Assembly (NCBI GenBank): GCA_964019055.1
Contig: OZ025207.1
Location: 3,147,001 to 3,211,000 of the forward strand
DNA length: 64,000 nt
Reading direction: 5' to 3'
DNA from: Anthopleura xanthogrammica
Lineage: Eukaryota; Cnidaria; Anthozoa; Actiniaria; Actiniidae
Shown in pieces: positions 22,630 through 33,758 of this stretch. Made by a program: the position numbers and the translations under genes. Below the pieces are notes generated by a model. It did no database searches, had not been told where the DNA came from, and worked only from the letters and a program-made list of their open reading frames with translations. The first letter of the stretch is position 1. Each line of letters begins with the position of its first letter.

Positions 22630-25600
22630 TTATACCTGGTTGGTGTTGTCACCTCTATAGGCCAAGTTCTCTACACTTTGAGAGCGTGGGTTACGTGGAG
22701 GAGGTACAGAGGGGGGTAGGCTGGGGTTATTGTTCCCTGGAGATCTCTCGGCCTTGGATTCTAGACATGGCTTCCATGTTTCGCCAGAAATGGCAGCTCG
22801 AAGGTAAATTAAGCTGGTGAAGAAGAGACTGAAGGCGCCAAGAATAGTAGGTAGGAAAAAACCACATGGGATACAAGACCTGCGTTAAACGCATAACCAA
22901 ATGATATTACTATAAACTGTATACTACAGTATACTAGAATGGGAGTGGATGGAAGGATGGATAGATGAATGGGAATTTGAATGGGATTTTTTAAAGGTAT
23001 CTGAAAAAAGCCATCTGGAATACATGATGTGCATTAAATGCATAACCAAATGATATAACAATATAGAGGATGGATGAATGAATGAACAGGAATTTTTACA
23101 GTCAAAACGGCTCAAGCGTACCCCTTAGGCTCCATTAATGATTTCGTTATTCGAATATTGAGTTGATTATTCACTCTGAGTTTTCATTAAAAAAAAATAC
23201 ATAATTCTTGTTCGGATAGAATTACAATTAATTTTAATAAATTGTAAGTTTTAGCTTATAAAGTCATGATTTTATCAATGTTTGCATAAATTTGTTAAAA
23301 AGTTAAAAAAGCATTTAGCTTTGTTACTGTTTATAGGTACATTACTTTATGTGATTAGGTGATATAGAATTTTATTTAGTTTATTCTGGTGTAGGAATTA
23401 ATTGTTGCAATTCAATAAAACTATTGTCAGTATATCACAGATTAACAGAAGGAAGGCCGTAAGTTAGATAACTCTATAAGTTGATGCGTCACCCTCTTTA
23501 AGAAAAAGTTTACCATATTGAATTGTATTGTATTGTATATTTGTTAATGAAGGCTCCCAAAGGCTCTTGGGGAACACATGTAGCGTGTGCTTGGGTGCTG
23601 ATAAGGCATACTATTGTCAAAATCAGATTTCAAGAGACTGACAGAAGTGCCGTAGGAAGTACAGAGCTCCATGAGGGGAAAATGAAGATAAAAAACTAGA
23701 AACTAAAACCAAATAATAGTTTCTCTGTCTAAGTAGTTCCATATAATGGCTCCTTTGTGAACCCAAGTGGAATAATCATATAATAAAAAAAGCATAATAT
23801 ATAAGGTGAGAAGTACTTACAGGAGGTAGAAGACAAAGCGCACATAGTAATTCCTTCCAATCACCCCTAACGCTCTGATAAGATGAGTGAATCCTTTCTG
23901 ATGCCTGAACAAATAACAAATACATAGTAAACATTTTCAAGTGTATATGATATGAAATTTTTTCTTGGTCATTAGGTATTTCTAGAAGTATGATAAGTGC
24001 TGAATTCGATGGTGGTATAGGGCAAGCATTGCAAACAAAATGACGTCACAAGCCCTAGTCACATGGTCAGCTCAAAAGCGTATTTCTCGTTTCCGTTATA
24101 ACATAACTTAGCTAGGTTAATCTTAAGATTTATATATTTTTAACATTATTATATTGTTTTTGTACTCTTTTTATTAGTTATTTTGTCGAGTGTTTTTAAC
24201 ATGAGCCTCGTTGCTCGGAAGATTGGGCGACCACTTCCCACGTTATCGACTTTAAATAAATAATAATAATAATAATTATTATTATTATGATTATAAAAAT
24301 TCAATAATGCTATCAGACAAAAAAAGAAAACTTACGTTCTTTCCACAGTTTTCTTTCCTTTTTTTCTTTTTCCTCTTGGATACTCAACCACGAGAACAAG
24401 AACCCCAAGAGCACTATCACAACATCAGTCAAGGAAATCAAATACAGATGTCGAACCCTGTTATCTTGAACTCGGTTATCTTGAACCCCTAGCTATCTTG
24501 AACCCCTAGCTATCTTGAACCCCTAGCTATCTTGAACCACTAGCTATCTTGAACCCCTAGCTATCTTGAACCCCTAGCTATCTTGAACCACTAGCTATCT
24601 TGAACCACTAGCTATCTTGAACCCCTAGCTATCTTGAACCCCTAGCTATCTTGAACCCCTAGCTATCTTGAACCACTAGCTATCTTGAACCACTAGCTAT
24701 CTTGAACCCCTAGCTATCTTGAACCCCTAGCTATCTTGAACCCCTAGCTATCTTGAACCCCTAGCTATCTTGAACCCCTAGCTATCTTGAACCCCTAGCT
24801 ATCTTGAGCCCCTAGCTATCTTGAACCACTAGCTATCTTGAACCCCTAGCTATCTTGAACCCCTAGCTATCTTGAACCCCTAGCTATCTTGAACCCCTAG
24901 CTATCTTGAACCCATACCAATAGACCAAATCAACTAAAATGTTGCTTGTTATATTTCCACAGAATTCAAATCTTTTGGGAGTAAGATTATTATTTTTTTA
25001 TTTTGATATCAAGTAACAATGAACGAAATATTTATTACTAAATTACCGGTATTATAACTTATTGCAATTTTGAGCCGCCAATACAGGTTTATATTGGTGG
25101 CTAGGAATATATTTTCTTTCAACGCCGTAAAAATAAACCAGTATTGGCAAATCAAAATTGCGATAATTTTTTATATCGTGATTCTACGATCATGTGTTAA
25201 TTCAGAGCCAACAGTTTCTATTAGCTGCTCTCCTGATCAAAATTATATTATTACCACTGTAAATCAATATTTAGCAGATAATAAGGATACATTGCATATG
25301 CACCAATTTCCATCATCCTGAAGTCTCCAGCGACACCAAGAATACCACCCAGTAATAACACTGAAAGCAAAATATAAAATAAACTGAGCTGTTGTTAAAA
25401 TCTGGGATGCTTGTTATGAGTGCTATGGCTCTTTCTCAATCAAACCTTCAAATTTTATCGATACCCTAAAACAGTAATACGCAAGATCAGCACCCCAGAT
25501 CTCATGTCGGCCGGTTAACAACCGTTTGACGGCTGATTAACCGCCAAAGTCAGGGCTGGGCTTACTCACAGATCCAACTTTTGGTATTCTGGTTAGGTGA

Positions 25601-26453
25601 TCGTGCACAAAGCAATTCAAGATGAGGCACCAGTGAAATAAAAGAGTATAATTAGGACAACTTCATTGTTTCCCCGGAGCCTAATTGTCTTGAATAGACC
25701 CTTTTCAAATATGGCGTCTATGACGTCAAACGAGGAGTCCTAGAATGTCCCGGATGTTATGAGTGATAATGATTGTGTTTTAAAATCCAGGGCATTCTAG
25801 TCCGGTATGCTGCTAGTGGAAATCATTAGGTCTTGAAATCCGGGACATTCTCATTCTCCTCGTTTTACATTATAGATGCAATACTCGAAAAGGGTCTATT
25901 TTGTTTGTGCATGTGGATATTTTCTATGAAAATGTTCGTTCACATATTGAAACTTTTAGCTGAAACTCGTGTGCAACGGTGTTGTGAGAGAAGTTTCATG
26001 GGGGTGTTGCGGGGGTTAAGGGTGTTGTCAGGGTGTTACAAAATTGTGCTGTGTAACACCCCCTTCAAATTTGCCATGCAACACTGTTGCACACAAGTTT
26101 CAGCTAAAAGTTTCAACGTGTATCAGGGCCTTAATTGTTGAGTTCTTGAAAAGTTATTCCACAAATATCTTCACACACCCCTCCTTCCAGCTGGAATTTC
26201 TAAAGTCGAACTCCATTTTCCTTTCATCATTCTAGTTAAATTAGATTACAACTACATTAAATAGCTTCTCTAAGTTCTAATTTCGAATAACTTAAGCTTA
26301 CATTGGGCAAATAAAGTGCTTTTAGACCAACAAAATTTATGGACGAACGTTTTAACTTTTCTTAACTTAAAATGTGAGATCTTTCCACTACTTACCAAAG
26401 GCAGTTATGACTCCTTGTTCGTTGGCCCACATAGCCCATTCTGTTTGTCCCAT
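22630..26453 (-). CDS. CYBA: p22phox, NADPH oxidase membrane subunit
   Basis: Five exons are inferred: 26396-26453, 25291-25360, 24336-24413, 23821-23904 and 22630-22879. Phases carry through to give 179 residues (human protein about 195). The N-terminus MGQTEWAMWANEQG matches the family signature almost exactly. Next come membrane-spanning segments, the basic loop EYPRGKRKKG (53-62), RNYYVR (86-91), a further hydrophobic pair, and a Pro-rich tail with PPSVPPPR (152-159). That tail motif binds the SH3 domains of NOXO1/p47phox in mammals; P157 aligns with the Pro whose change disables human oxidase. p22phox stabilises Nox1-4 type catalytic subunits in the membrane for superoxide production. 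The gene is head to head with CDT1. One donor (GTATCC at 25290) is non-consensus. The C-terminus lacks the long vertebrate acidic tail. Confidence 0.95.
24184..24262 (+). mobile_element. Repeated retroposon 3' tail, second copy
   Basis: It is nearly identical to 1722-1805 and is followed by an (AAT)n run. It lies in intron 3 of CYBA, antisense to the gene and about 70 bp past the exon 3 donor. Confidence 0.55.
24465..24912. repeat. 17-bp minisatellite (CTATCTTGAACCCCTAG)
   Basis: There are about 26 nearly identical 17-bp units with a few C/A changes (CCCCTAG/CCACTAG). It lies in CYBA intron 2, and its edge is only about 50 bp upstream of the exon 3 acceptor. On the gene strand each unit contains CTAG, so it places many AG dinucleotides near the branch region. 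Confidence 0.95.
25565..25694. mobile_element. Family C element, degenerate copy
   Basis: It shares AAAGCAATTCAAGATGAGGC and TTTCCCCGGAGCC with the better copies at 47105-47248 and 53655-53788. It is in CYBA intron 1. Confidence 0.6.
25692..25891. mobile_element. Fold-back MITE ending TAGACCCTTTTC
   Basis: The terminal arms (AATAGACCCTTTTC at the left, GAAAAGGGTCTATT at the right) extend inward about 60 bp as an imperfect inverted repeat (GAATGTCCCGG with CCGGGACATTC). It is in CYBA intron 1. Confidence 0.75.
25930..26128. mobile_element. Fold-back MITE with GTGTTGC arms
   Basis: The left arm (TTGAAACTTTTAGCTGAAAC, then TGTGCAACGGTGTTG) is inverted at the right (CAACACTGTTGCACA, then GTTTCAGCTAAAAGTTTCAA). 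It is in CYBA intron 1, immediately next to the TAGACCC-ended element. Confidence 0.75.
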
Positions 26454-27070
26454 TTTGCTTTAACTTTATCCAAAAAGCAGGAAAATAAACACTTCCGCAC
26501 ACTCGACGTGAATGACAGCAAGTCAAGATGGCTTCGTCACAAAAACCTCCAAAAATACGATTATATCCCTTGAACCAACACCAGCTGTAATAATTCAATT
26601 AACCATTCATAGATTTATCCAGTTTCGAGCAATTCTGAGCTTAAAAAGCTTAAAATGTATGAAAATTCGTGCTATTTTGTCCCACTATTTGTAAAACGTA
26701 GAAATATTTTGGTTGCCTTTTCAGACTTCCAATTTCCTTCCGAAGAATACTCGAGTCGTTTCCGAGTTATGTGTATAATTTCGTAATTTGTTTATAGTTG
26801 GATATGATACAAAAACACCAAAAATTGTTAATATATCCTTCGATTAGCTCTATCTTATCCTTTATTTATTCCTAATGTCTAAGAATATGAATATTTTTCA
26901 ATTTTTAGTGGACTTCCGATTAACCTACGAGTATACTTCGGGAGACTTCGGGTAAAAGAACAGCTGATCGACCGCTGATCACAATGTTCGTCGTCTTAGT
27001 AACCATGTGATAATTTCCCGCCAAAAATTGTTTATTTCGATCAGATGAGCCGGCTTTCTGCAGAAGAACA
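26454..27070. promoter_or_regulatory. Divergent promoter region of CYBA and CDT1
   Basis: Only 617 bp separate the two start codons, which point away from each other, so transcription start sites of both genes must lie here unless distant leader exons exist. No coding exon is visible inside it. The CDT1-proximal end carries an E2F consensus. Confidence 0.7.
27014..27022 (+). promoter_or_regulatory. E2F/DP binding site
   Basis: The sequence TTTCCCGCC matches the E2F consensus TTTSSCGC exactly and lies 48 bp upstream of the CDT1 start codon. CDT1 is an established E2F target in animals, which supports function. It would also be near the CYBA promoter. Confidence 0.7.
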
Positions 27071-30000
27071 ATGGATCAGCCAACTTTAACAGAATTTTAC
27101 AGCACTAAAAAGCGTCCGATCGAAGGTATCAACCCTGCAAAGAGAAGAAAACTTATCGACACAGAAGCAGTAGGGGTTTCTGAAGTGCAAAATACAAGGG
27201 AAAGTGCTCGAATCACTCGGCAAAGAACGAAGACCAACGCTCCCAAACCGACTCGTGTTCTCAGGACGAGAAAATCAAGGACAAAAAATGTGGCTAAAAC
27301 TACTGAAAATTCAAACTTGCAGGCGTTTTTAAGTTTAGGAATTAAAGAAGTTACAGAGGAGACTGAGAGGGTGATAAGTGAAGTGACATCGACTGAAGAT
27401 GACCACGAGGTTGAGCGTATTATATCTTCAAAGGAGACGCCATCTTTGGAGAGAGCTTCGACGAGAAGAAGAAAGCTACAACCAAAACAGGTTGGAAATA
27501 AACGCGAGACGCAAGAATCGGACGCAGAAATTATCGAAAACACGAAAGAAAAGACTGCTTCTAGAGCACGTAGAAGTAAACGAAGCCAAAAGAAAGAAAT
27601 AGCTAAAGTTTCAGATGAGGTAGAAAACCTACAAGAGTCTGTATCTGTTGAAAAGAATGATAACAAGGAAACCACAGAGGACGCTAAAGACGAGAGTATA
27701 TCAGCCCCAAACAAGACTCAAACCAAAGCTAAACAATCAGTCATGGTTCCTGAGAAATCTCCCATCAAGACAGCTTCTTCGAAGTCTGGTGGGTTAAAGA
27801 TCAATCCATGGATCGCAGAACAAGCTAACAGAGTTCTTCTCAGTCGAGGTCAGGCTGCTTTACTTCTCAGTCAACAAAAGAACGCAGACACTAAACAATC
27901 GCGCCCGAGAAGCAAAGAAAAAAAACCGGTTGCCGAGAAGAGTGGGCTGACAAAGACCAAAGCTCAAGAAGGGCTGGAGAAAGCAAGAGAGCTCATTAAG
28001 AAGATGAGGACTTTAGAGACTGATTCTTCTAAGTCTAAAGAGAGTAGCACAGCTGATACATCTGAGAGGCTACACAAGCTGGCAAAGAGGCAGGCTGCAG
28101 AGGGGGTGTCGGATGTAAGGTAAGACTGTAAGGTGTAGTGATGATCTTGTTGTCATGTAAACCCTGTGTATACCTTAAACAAACCCTGAAACAACCTCTG
28201 GGCTGATCTGAGTCAGGGCATGGCTAACTCACAGGTCAAACCCTGAAACAACCTCTGGGCTGATCTAAGTCAGGGCATGGCTAACTCACAGATCAATCCC
28301 TGAAACAACCTCTGGGCTGATCTAAGTCAGGGCATGGCTAACTCACAGATCAATCCCTGAAACAACCTCTGGGCTGATCTATGTCAGGGCACGGCTAACT
28401 CACAGATCGAACCCTGAAACAACCTCTGGGCTGATCTAAGTCAGGGCATGGCTAACTCACAGATGGAACCCTGAAACAACCTAAAAGTAAATTAACTATA
28501 TTTAGCATTGTTTGTTTGTTTTACAGCTCATCCAAGAAACCTCCAGCTCATGAGAGATTCCATTCACTTGCACAACCAACCCCACCACAATCAACGGCAT
28601 CCATAACTCTTCCCCTTCCTTATAAATACAAAGTACTTGGTGAGATGTTTACGAGTTGTGACACCATCCTCAACCTTCTGGGTCAAAGAAAAGAAGCCTG
28701 TACCTTTGCAAAACTCAAAGAATCAGTTCAGCAAATGTGTAGAAAGTAAGTGAGCTTAATATATAATAAATCTGACAATATTCGTAGTATAGATTCTACA
28801 TGAGGTGAGCTGTTGACTGGGCAAAAAAAATTCATAGTTTGAGTGCAGCATCTTGAAGTTATAAAGCTTTTCCCATGTCATATGCTAATGGCTGTGACGT
28901 CAAGGGAGTCACTATTTAATATACAAAGTTTAACTGCGACAGATAAATTGAGTTGGAACGCATCACTCTTTTACCCGTAACTCATATAGAATTTGTTGCA
29001 AATTAGTTTTCACATAGTAGCCTTTGCTTTGAATTACAGACAACTAAAAATATCAGTAAAGGACTTCCAACTCCCAAGTTGTTTTTGCCATTAAGAAAAA
29101 ATGTTATTGTCAATGAAACATGGTTTGAAAGAATTGAAAGAGATCTTTTAAAATTTTAAAGTACTTGTAGGGAAATCACTCATATTTATTGTTTATCTTT
29201 TCATTTTCAAAGGAGGTTTGAAAAGACCCACTTGGCACAGATGACTTTTCTCCATCCATCATGTTACGATCTCCAGCAAGTGCGCAGTAATTCCAAGTCT
29301 GCATCTTACAACTTGACAATCCAGTTTGGACCAGGAAAGAACTCTACTGAAAGCAGGCTGACAATTCCACCAGCAGAACTGTTGTCCAGGAAGAAAAGTT
29401 TCCTGGATAAACTTCTTACAGTCACCAAGAAACACCACCAGGTAAAGCTTATTATTAAAATATAATGCATGGCTTGAAATAACAGCTGGTTAATGGACAA
29501 TGTCTGGGCAGAATTGGAACTTGTCTGCAAATCTTTGCCTTGCCAGTCATTTTGACCAGCAATGTTGAGCCAGAAACAGGGTATGGCCAAGCTAAAACTA
29601 ATTTGGACGGTCATCTAGACCAGCGACTGACCAGCTGTCAATAAAAGTCCTGTAATGGAACATCGTTTGCCAGGGGATAGTTAATTGATTGGTTTGAAGA
29701 AAAAATACTTCTCATAAATATCCTGGCTCATCCAGAGACTCTGATGAAGTAATAATCACGTTTGAGATATTAGAATTTTAGCACAATACCAAGGCTCTCT
29801 GGAATAGAGTGGCTTTGGCAACTGGTCAGTTAATAGAGGTTGGCTGCTTAATAGTAGTCAAATTAGTGTAAAACCCTCTTTTGAACTTTGACAACTGGCC
29901 ACTAAATAGAGATTGGCCGCTTGATAGACAAGTACTTTATCGTTGAGTTAATTGTTTATTTAACTCTTGTTATAGACTTTTCTGAAAAGCCTGGAGACAC

Positions 30001-32345
30001 CGCTGAGTATCGACGATGATAAGATCATCCGATGGCATCCACAGTTTCGGCTTGATGATGTTCCTGATATTGAAAAGACACCACTCCCTGAAGCACCTGT
30101 TGTTAAGACTATCACTTCTGCTCAAGATGTTTTGGATAAGGGACGAGGATTTCTAGCTCCAAAGGTTAGGGATTTAGCTTGACTGTTAAGTTTTTGGGAG
30201 GGATTTCCAGAAAATGACAACTTTCCAGAATAGCTTTAACTCTGCTAAGCTTCTGTTCTTGTCATCATGAACATGATAATGATTCTGCAGTTTAGAAATG
30301 TAGTACAGTAGTTATCAGATGTTTATGCTGCCCAGAATATATTTTGAAGTTTGTCAGAGCTTGAAATAACAGACAGCTGGTCAAAGGACAATGTCCAGCC
30401 AGAATTGGAGCTTGTCTGGTCAAATCTTTGCGTTACCAGTCATTTTGACCGTAACATTGAGCCAGAAATGAGGTATGACCAAGTTAAAACTAATTTGGCC
30501 GGTCATCATGACTAGTGACTGACTAGCCAATATTTGAAGCCCTGTTTGTGTTCCTCAAGAGTTCAAACTTTGCCAGGATTTTTTCCAAGAGACATTTGCT
30601 TGAAAACTATCATTGAATTATGTCAATTTTTTAAATTTTTTTATGATGTTGTAGGTAGAGAAGGCTCTCCAGAATACAGCAATGAAATCAAAAGAGAAGT
30701 CTAGGATAGAAATCACATATGACAGCCAACCTAAAGTCGAAGAGAGTAAGACAAAGACCAGTAATGCAAAGGTCAACAAGGCACTAAAAGGAGTCTCACA
30801 GGATTTACTAAACAAGGTATGTAGGCATTCAAAAGTTATTTAAAGCAACATCAACCACGCCTGCTACAGTCCATGCCTTCCCAATGAAGGTCACTGTGGT
30901 GGCTGTCAAAATTATGTGGAGGATTATGTGGCAGCTGTCAAAACCATGAAGTTTTTTTGACAGCGTTAATAAGTTACCCCCTCAAGTGCAACAAATATAA
31001 CGTCCTACGTCAGCAGAGTCTATTTCCCCCCTAAATAATAGACTGCTAGCAGGGAAATGGAGGACAAACACATTGTGATGATAGATATTTCTGATATCAA
31101 CTTACAGATTCGTGAAAAGGAAGCAAGAAAGCTTGAAGAGAAGCTGATGAGGGATCCTGTACTGGACAAGAAGATGGTGATGCAAGAAAGACTACCAGAA
31201 CTATGCCGCATACTAAAAACGTATCCTTTTTTGATTAAGAAAGCAATGATACTAGATAAGAATGATCCTCCTGCCCTTAAGGTGTCAACATTTTTGCTGA
31301 GCTCTTCCTTCATTCTGATGTAGGCTGTCACAAGAACAGCCAAAACATCAGAGATATTTTGCAAGATACATGTGTAAACTGTAAAATGGGTGTAGGAAAA
31401 TTAATCACATGGAATAACAATACCAAATTTAGTTAAGTTCCTTAATGTATCTTAAGTTATTTTACAACAGAAAAAAAGGCAGCTATCCCACTAGAAGATG
31501 CTACAGTTAAACTTTCTGAAAGCTATAAATCCTCGCTATCTCCAGGTTGGTAGATAATAATTATCTAATTATCTAATTATTAGATATTTCATCTATGATT
31601 ATATCAAAGAAATAAAAAACGCATGTGCGTGCTGTGTGCAGTTATGAAGCATGCAGGTATTGCTTACTATCAATAGAGGTCACTTCCGGTAGTATCTCCA
31701 TTTTGACTGGCTTGGTGAATGTTGGAGGTTGTGTGTGTATCTTGTTTTCTGGTTTCATGTTGTACAAACAGTCAGATAGAATACTTTGAGGAGTTATTTT
31801 GACATGATTTGATTTAAGAATCACTAGTTGCCCCCCAGTCAACCATTGGTTGCCCCCCCCAGTCAAATCCAGAAAAGTCACGTGATTGATAGTAAGCAAT
31901 TGGCAGAACACAAGAGAAGTGTTAGGAGAAGCACAATGGATAGCGAAGTGGTTTTCAACACTTCACTAGTGTTTTGCCAATTCCAGAGTGACTACTTCAT
32001 AACTGCACACAGCAAGCAAGTTTTTTTATTTCGTTTATAAAAAATAAATTACGATAACCATTATCATGGATAGGAATGATGCAAATAAAAGTGTGCAGGT
32101 GGTGTGTGCCCTCATAAACCGCACGCTCCCAACCAATCATGTCTTATTCATTTCAGTTATTTTATAAATTTATTTATTTATTTATCTTCACAGGACAAGT
32201 TGAGGAGCACTTGAAATTATTATCAGAAATAGCACCAGAATGGATCTCCGTACTGATGGTACGTAAGTGCCCCTACGTCAAGATCAATAGGAAAACAGAC
32301 ATCAACTCTGTCATCAAAAAAGTCACACAGATAAAACTCAAATAA
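27071..32345 (+). CDS. CDT1: DNA replication licensing factor Cdt1
   Basis: Eight exons are inferred: 27071-28119, 28527-28745, 29213-29441, 29976-30164, 30655-30816, 31042-31281, 31479-31545 and 32194-32345. They close to 768 residues (human 546). Residues 3-10 (QPTLTEFY) are a PIP box followed by basic residues KKR, the arrangement used for PCNA-coupled CRL4-Cdt2 destruction. A basic RRKL at 25-28 could be a cyclin docking/NLS element. Residues up to about 350 are charged and disordered, which explains the extra length. Exons 2-4 encode the geminin-binding winged-helix domain (from ERFHSLAQP through PYKYKVLGEMF). Exons 6-8 encode the C-terminal winged-helix that binds MCM (LPELCRIL, VEEHLKLLSEIAPEWIS). 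It loads MCM2-7 at origins with ORC and Cdc6. The 67-bp exon 7 uses an acceptor after an A-run and is the least certain boundary. Confidence 0.95.
28184..28485. repeat. 57-bp minisatellite in CDT1 intron 1
   Basis: There are about five units of 57 bp (CCCTGAAACAACCTCTGGG ... CTAACTCACAGATC). Single or double units with the same sequence occur at about 52583-52680 and 58343-58372 in KATNB1 introns. A weaker match lies at 25535 in CYBA intron 1, so the unit also travels as a dispersed repeat. Confidence 0.92.
31600..32130. mobile_element. Compound repeat in CDT1 intron 7
   Basis: It is an inverted-repeat segment: GAAATAAAAAACGCA near the left end, CGTTTATAAAAAATAAAT near the right, and GCTTACTATCAA with TTGATAGTAAGC internally. 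It shares words with the elements at 20935-21155 and 51870-52140. No frame is conserved. Confidence 0.5.
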
Positions 32346-32640
32346 CTATAGTTTTAAAGAATCGATGCAAGCATTGTGGGTTCTATCATGAATCTAATCT
32401 CAGAACAGCTCTATTTAGAGGAAAAAATGATACATCAAATTTCGTTTCTCAGGAAACTCAAAAATATGCAGGAAGTTGTCTGGGGGAAAAAAAGACGATT
32501 TGTATGATATTCAAGGCCTTGTTTCCAACATAGTTTTGGTGAAGTTCCTACTTCATGATTGTTATAGACTTTATTCTTAGAAAAGTTCATTGAAGAAAAG
32601 CGAAACAAATAGATCATCAAGATAGGTGCCTATTACAGCG

Positions 32641-32840
32641 CAATGCGTAAAAGTATGACCACATTTAATGTTGTCGCATATTTTTTATGCACAGACTTTA
32701 GTACATCTAGCCAACACATTTCAATGCAAAGCTGGCCGTTTTTACTAACTAAGGCATGTGTAAGCTTGCTTGGCAGCAAAAAGCCTGTGCATAGAAGTAT
32801 GCGAATGTATATTATATGTGATCATACTTTTATGTGTTGT
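32641..32840. mobile_element. Fold-back MITE
   Basis: The arms TAAAAGTATGACCACA and TGTGATCATACTTTTA are inverted, as are TTATGCACAGAC and GCCTGTGCATA inside. The length is about 200 bp and it is non-coding. Confidence 0.6.
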
Positions 32841-33236
32841 GCTGTAACACACCAAACATACTAACTTGATTGTATTATCAGTAACGTGGCAAGAGATTTT
32901 CTTTTCTTGCCCTAACCACGCAGACTTGTATTACAACCAGTTTTAAAATCTAGCCACATCACTCCACTTTGAAAATTATATTTTCATTTTACGGTTTGGA
33001 TAAAGATTTTTATTTCATTTTAAAAAGTTATTCATATTCTTATTGATATGATACGTTGTATAGCGTTAGTATCCTTCATCGCATGCCAAGTAATGGACAG
33101 TTACGTCATGACTGTAGTACAGTAGTTGCATCATTGGCAACATTAAGTTCCATCATTAAAATTTGATGCCATGTTCTTATGGCCAAAAGAATTTCAGTGG
33201 CTTGTTTCTGTGCAGAATTTCAATGTTCTAATGCTA

Positions 33237-33540
33237 TTGGGATGGTTGGTGGGACGGAGGATGCATGGAATGGTTGGTGGAATGGAGGTTGCATGGGTCG
33301 GTTGGTGGGACAAAGGTTGCATGGGTTGGTTGGTGGGATAGAGGATGCATGGGTTGGTTGATGGGATAGAGGGTGCATGAGTTGGTTGGTGGGATGGAGG
33401 GCGCATGGGTTGGTTGGTGGGATAGAGGGTGCATGGGTTGGTTGGTGGGATGGAGGGCGCATGGGTTGGTTGGTGGGATGGATGGTTCATGGGTTGGTTG
33501 GTGGGATGGAGGGTGCATGGGTTGGTTGGTGGGATAGTCA
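33237..33540. repeat. 28-bp minisatellite (GGTTGGTTGGTGGGAT...)
   Basis: There are about eleven units of 28 bp with moderate divergence. The G-rich plus strand (GGTTGGTTGGTGGG) has G-quadruplex-like spacing. All frames are open through the repeat and give His/Pro/Thr-rich strings that are not proteins. Confidence 0.92.
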
Positions 33541-33758
33541 CTAACATTTAGATGCTGAAAAAATTTAAAATTCTTATTAATTTTGGCACTTTTGACTGAA
33601 GAAAATATATTGCTTGGCTACTGTTAGAGCCATATAGATTAAGTTTAACCAAGTTCCAAGTCATTTCCAATTTTCATCTTATTTCATCCGAGCGCCCCTT
33701 TAAATTTATCAAAGCAAAATATCAAAAATAGCTGTTTGAACCATAAAATATATATAAT

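Larger units (their letters stand above)
32346..33758. other. Intergenic region between convergent CDT1 and DIPK1-like genes
   Basis: It holds a fold-back element at about 32641-32840 (TAAAAGTATGACCACA with the inverted TGTGATCATACTTTTA) and a 28-bp minisatellite at 33237-33540. No coding exon is recognised. Confidence 0.6.

Noticed and set aside
24361..24492. Alternative hydrophobic reading frame across CYBA exon 3
   Set aside because: It looked like a membrane helix in another frame, but the frame with EYPRGKRKKG matches p22phox and fits both neighbouring exon phases.
27097..27714. 205-codon open frame antisense to CDT1 exon 1
   Set aside because: It is a shadow of the Lys/Glu/Ser-rich CDT1 sequence, with no recognisable domain.
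33194..33547. His/Pro-rich frames of about 80-117 codons
   Set aside because: They come from the 28-bp minisatellite and shift between frames with the unit.
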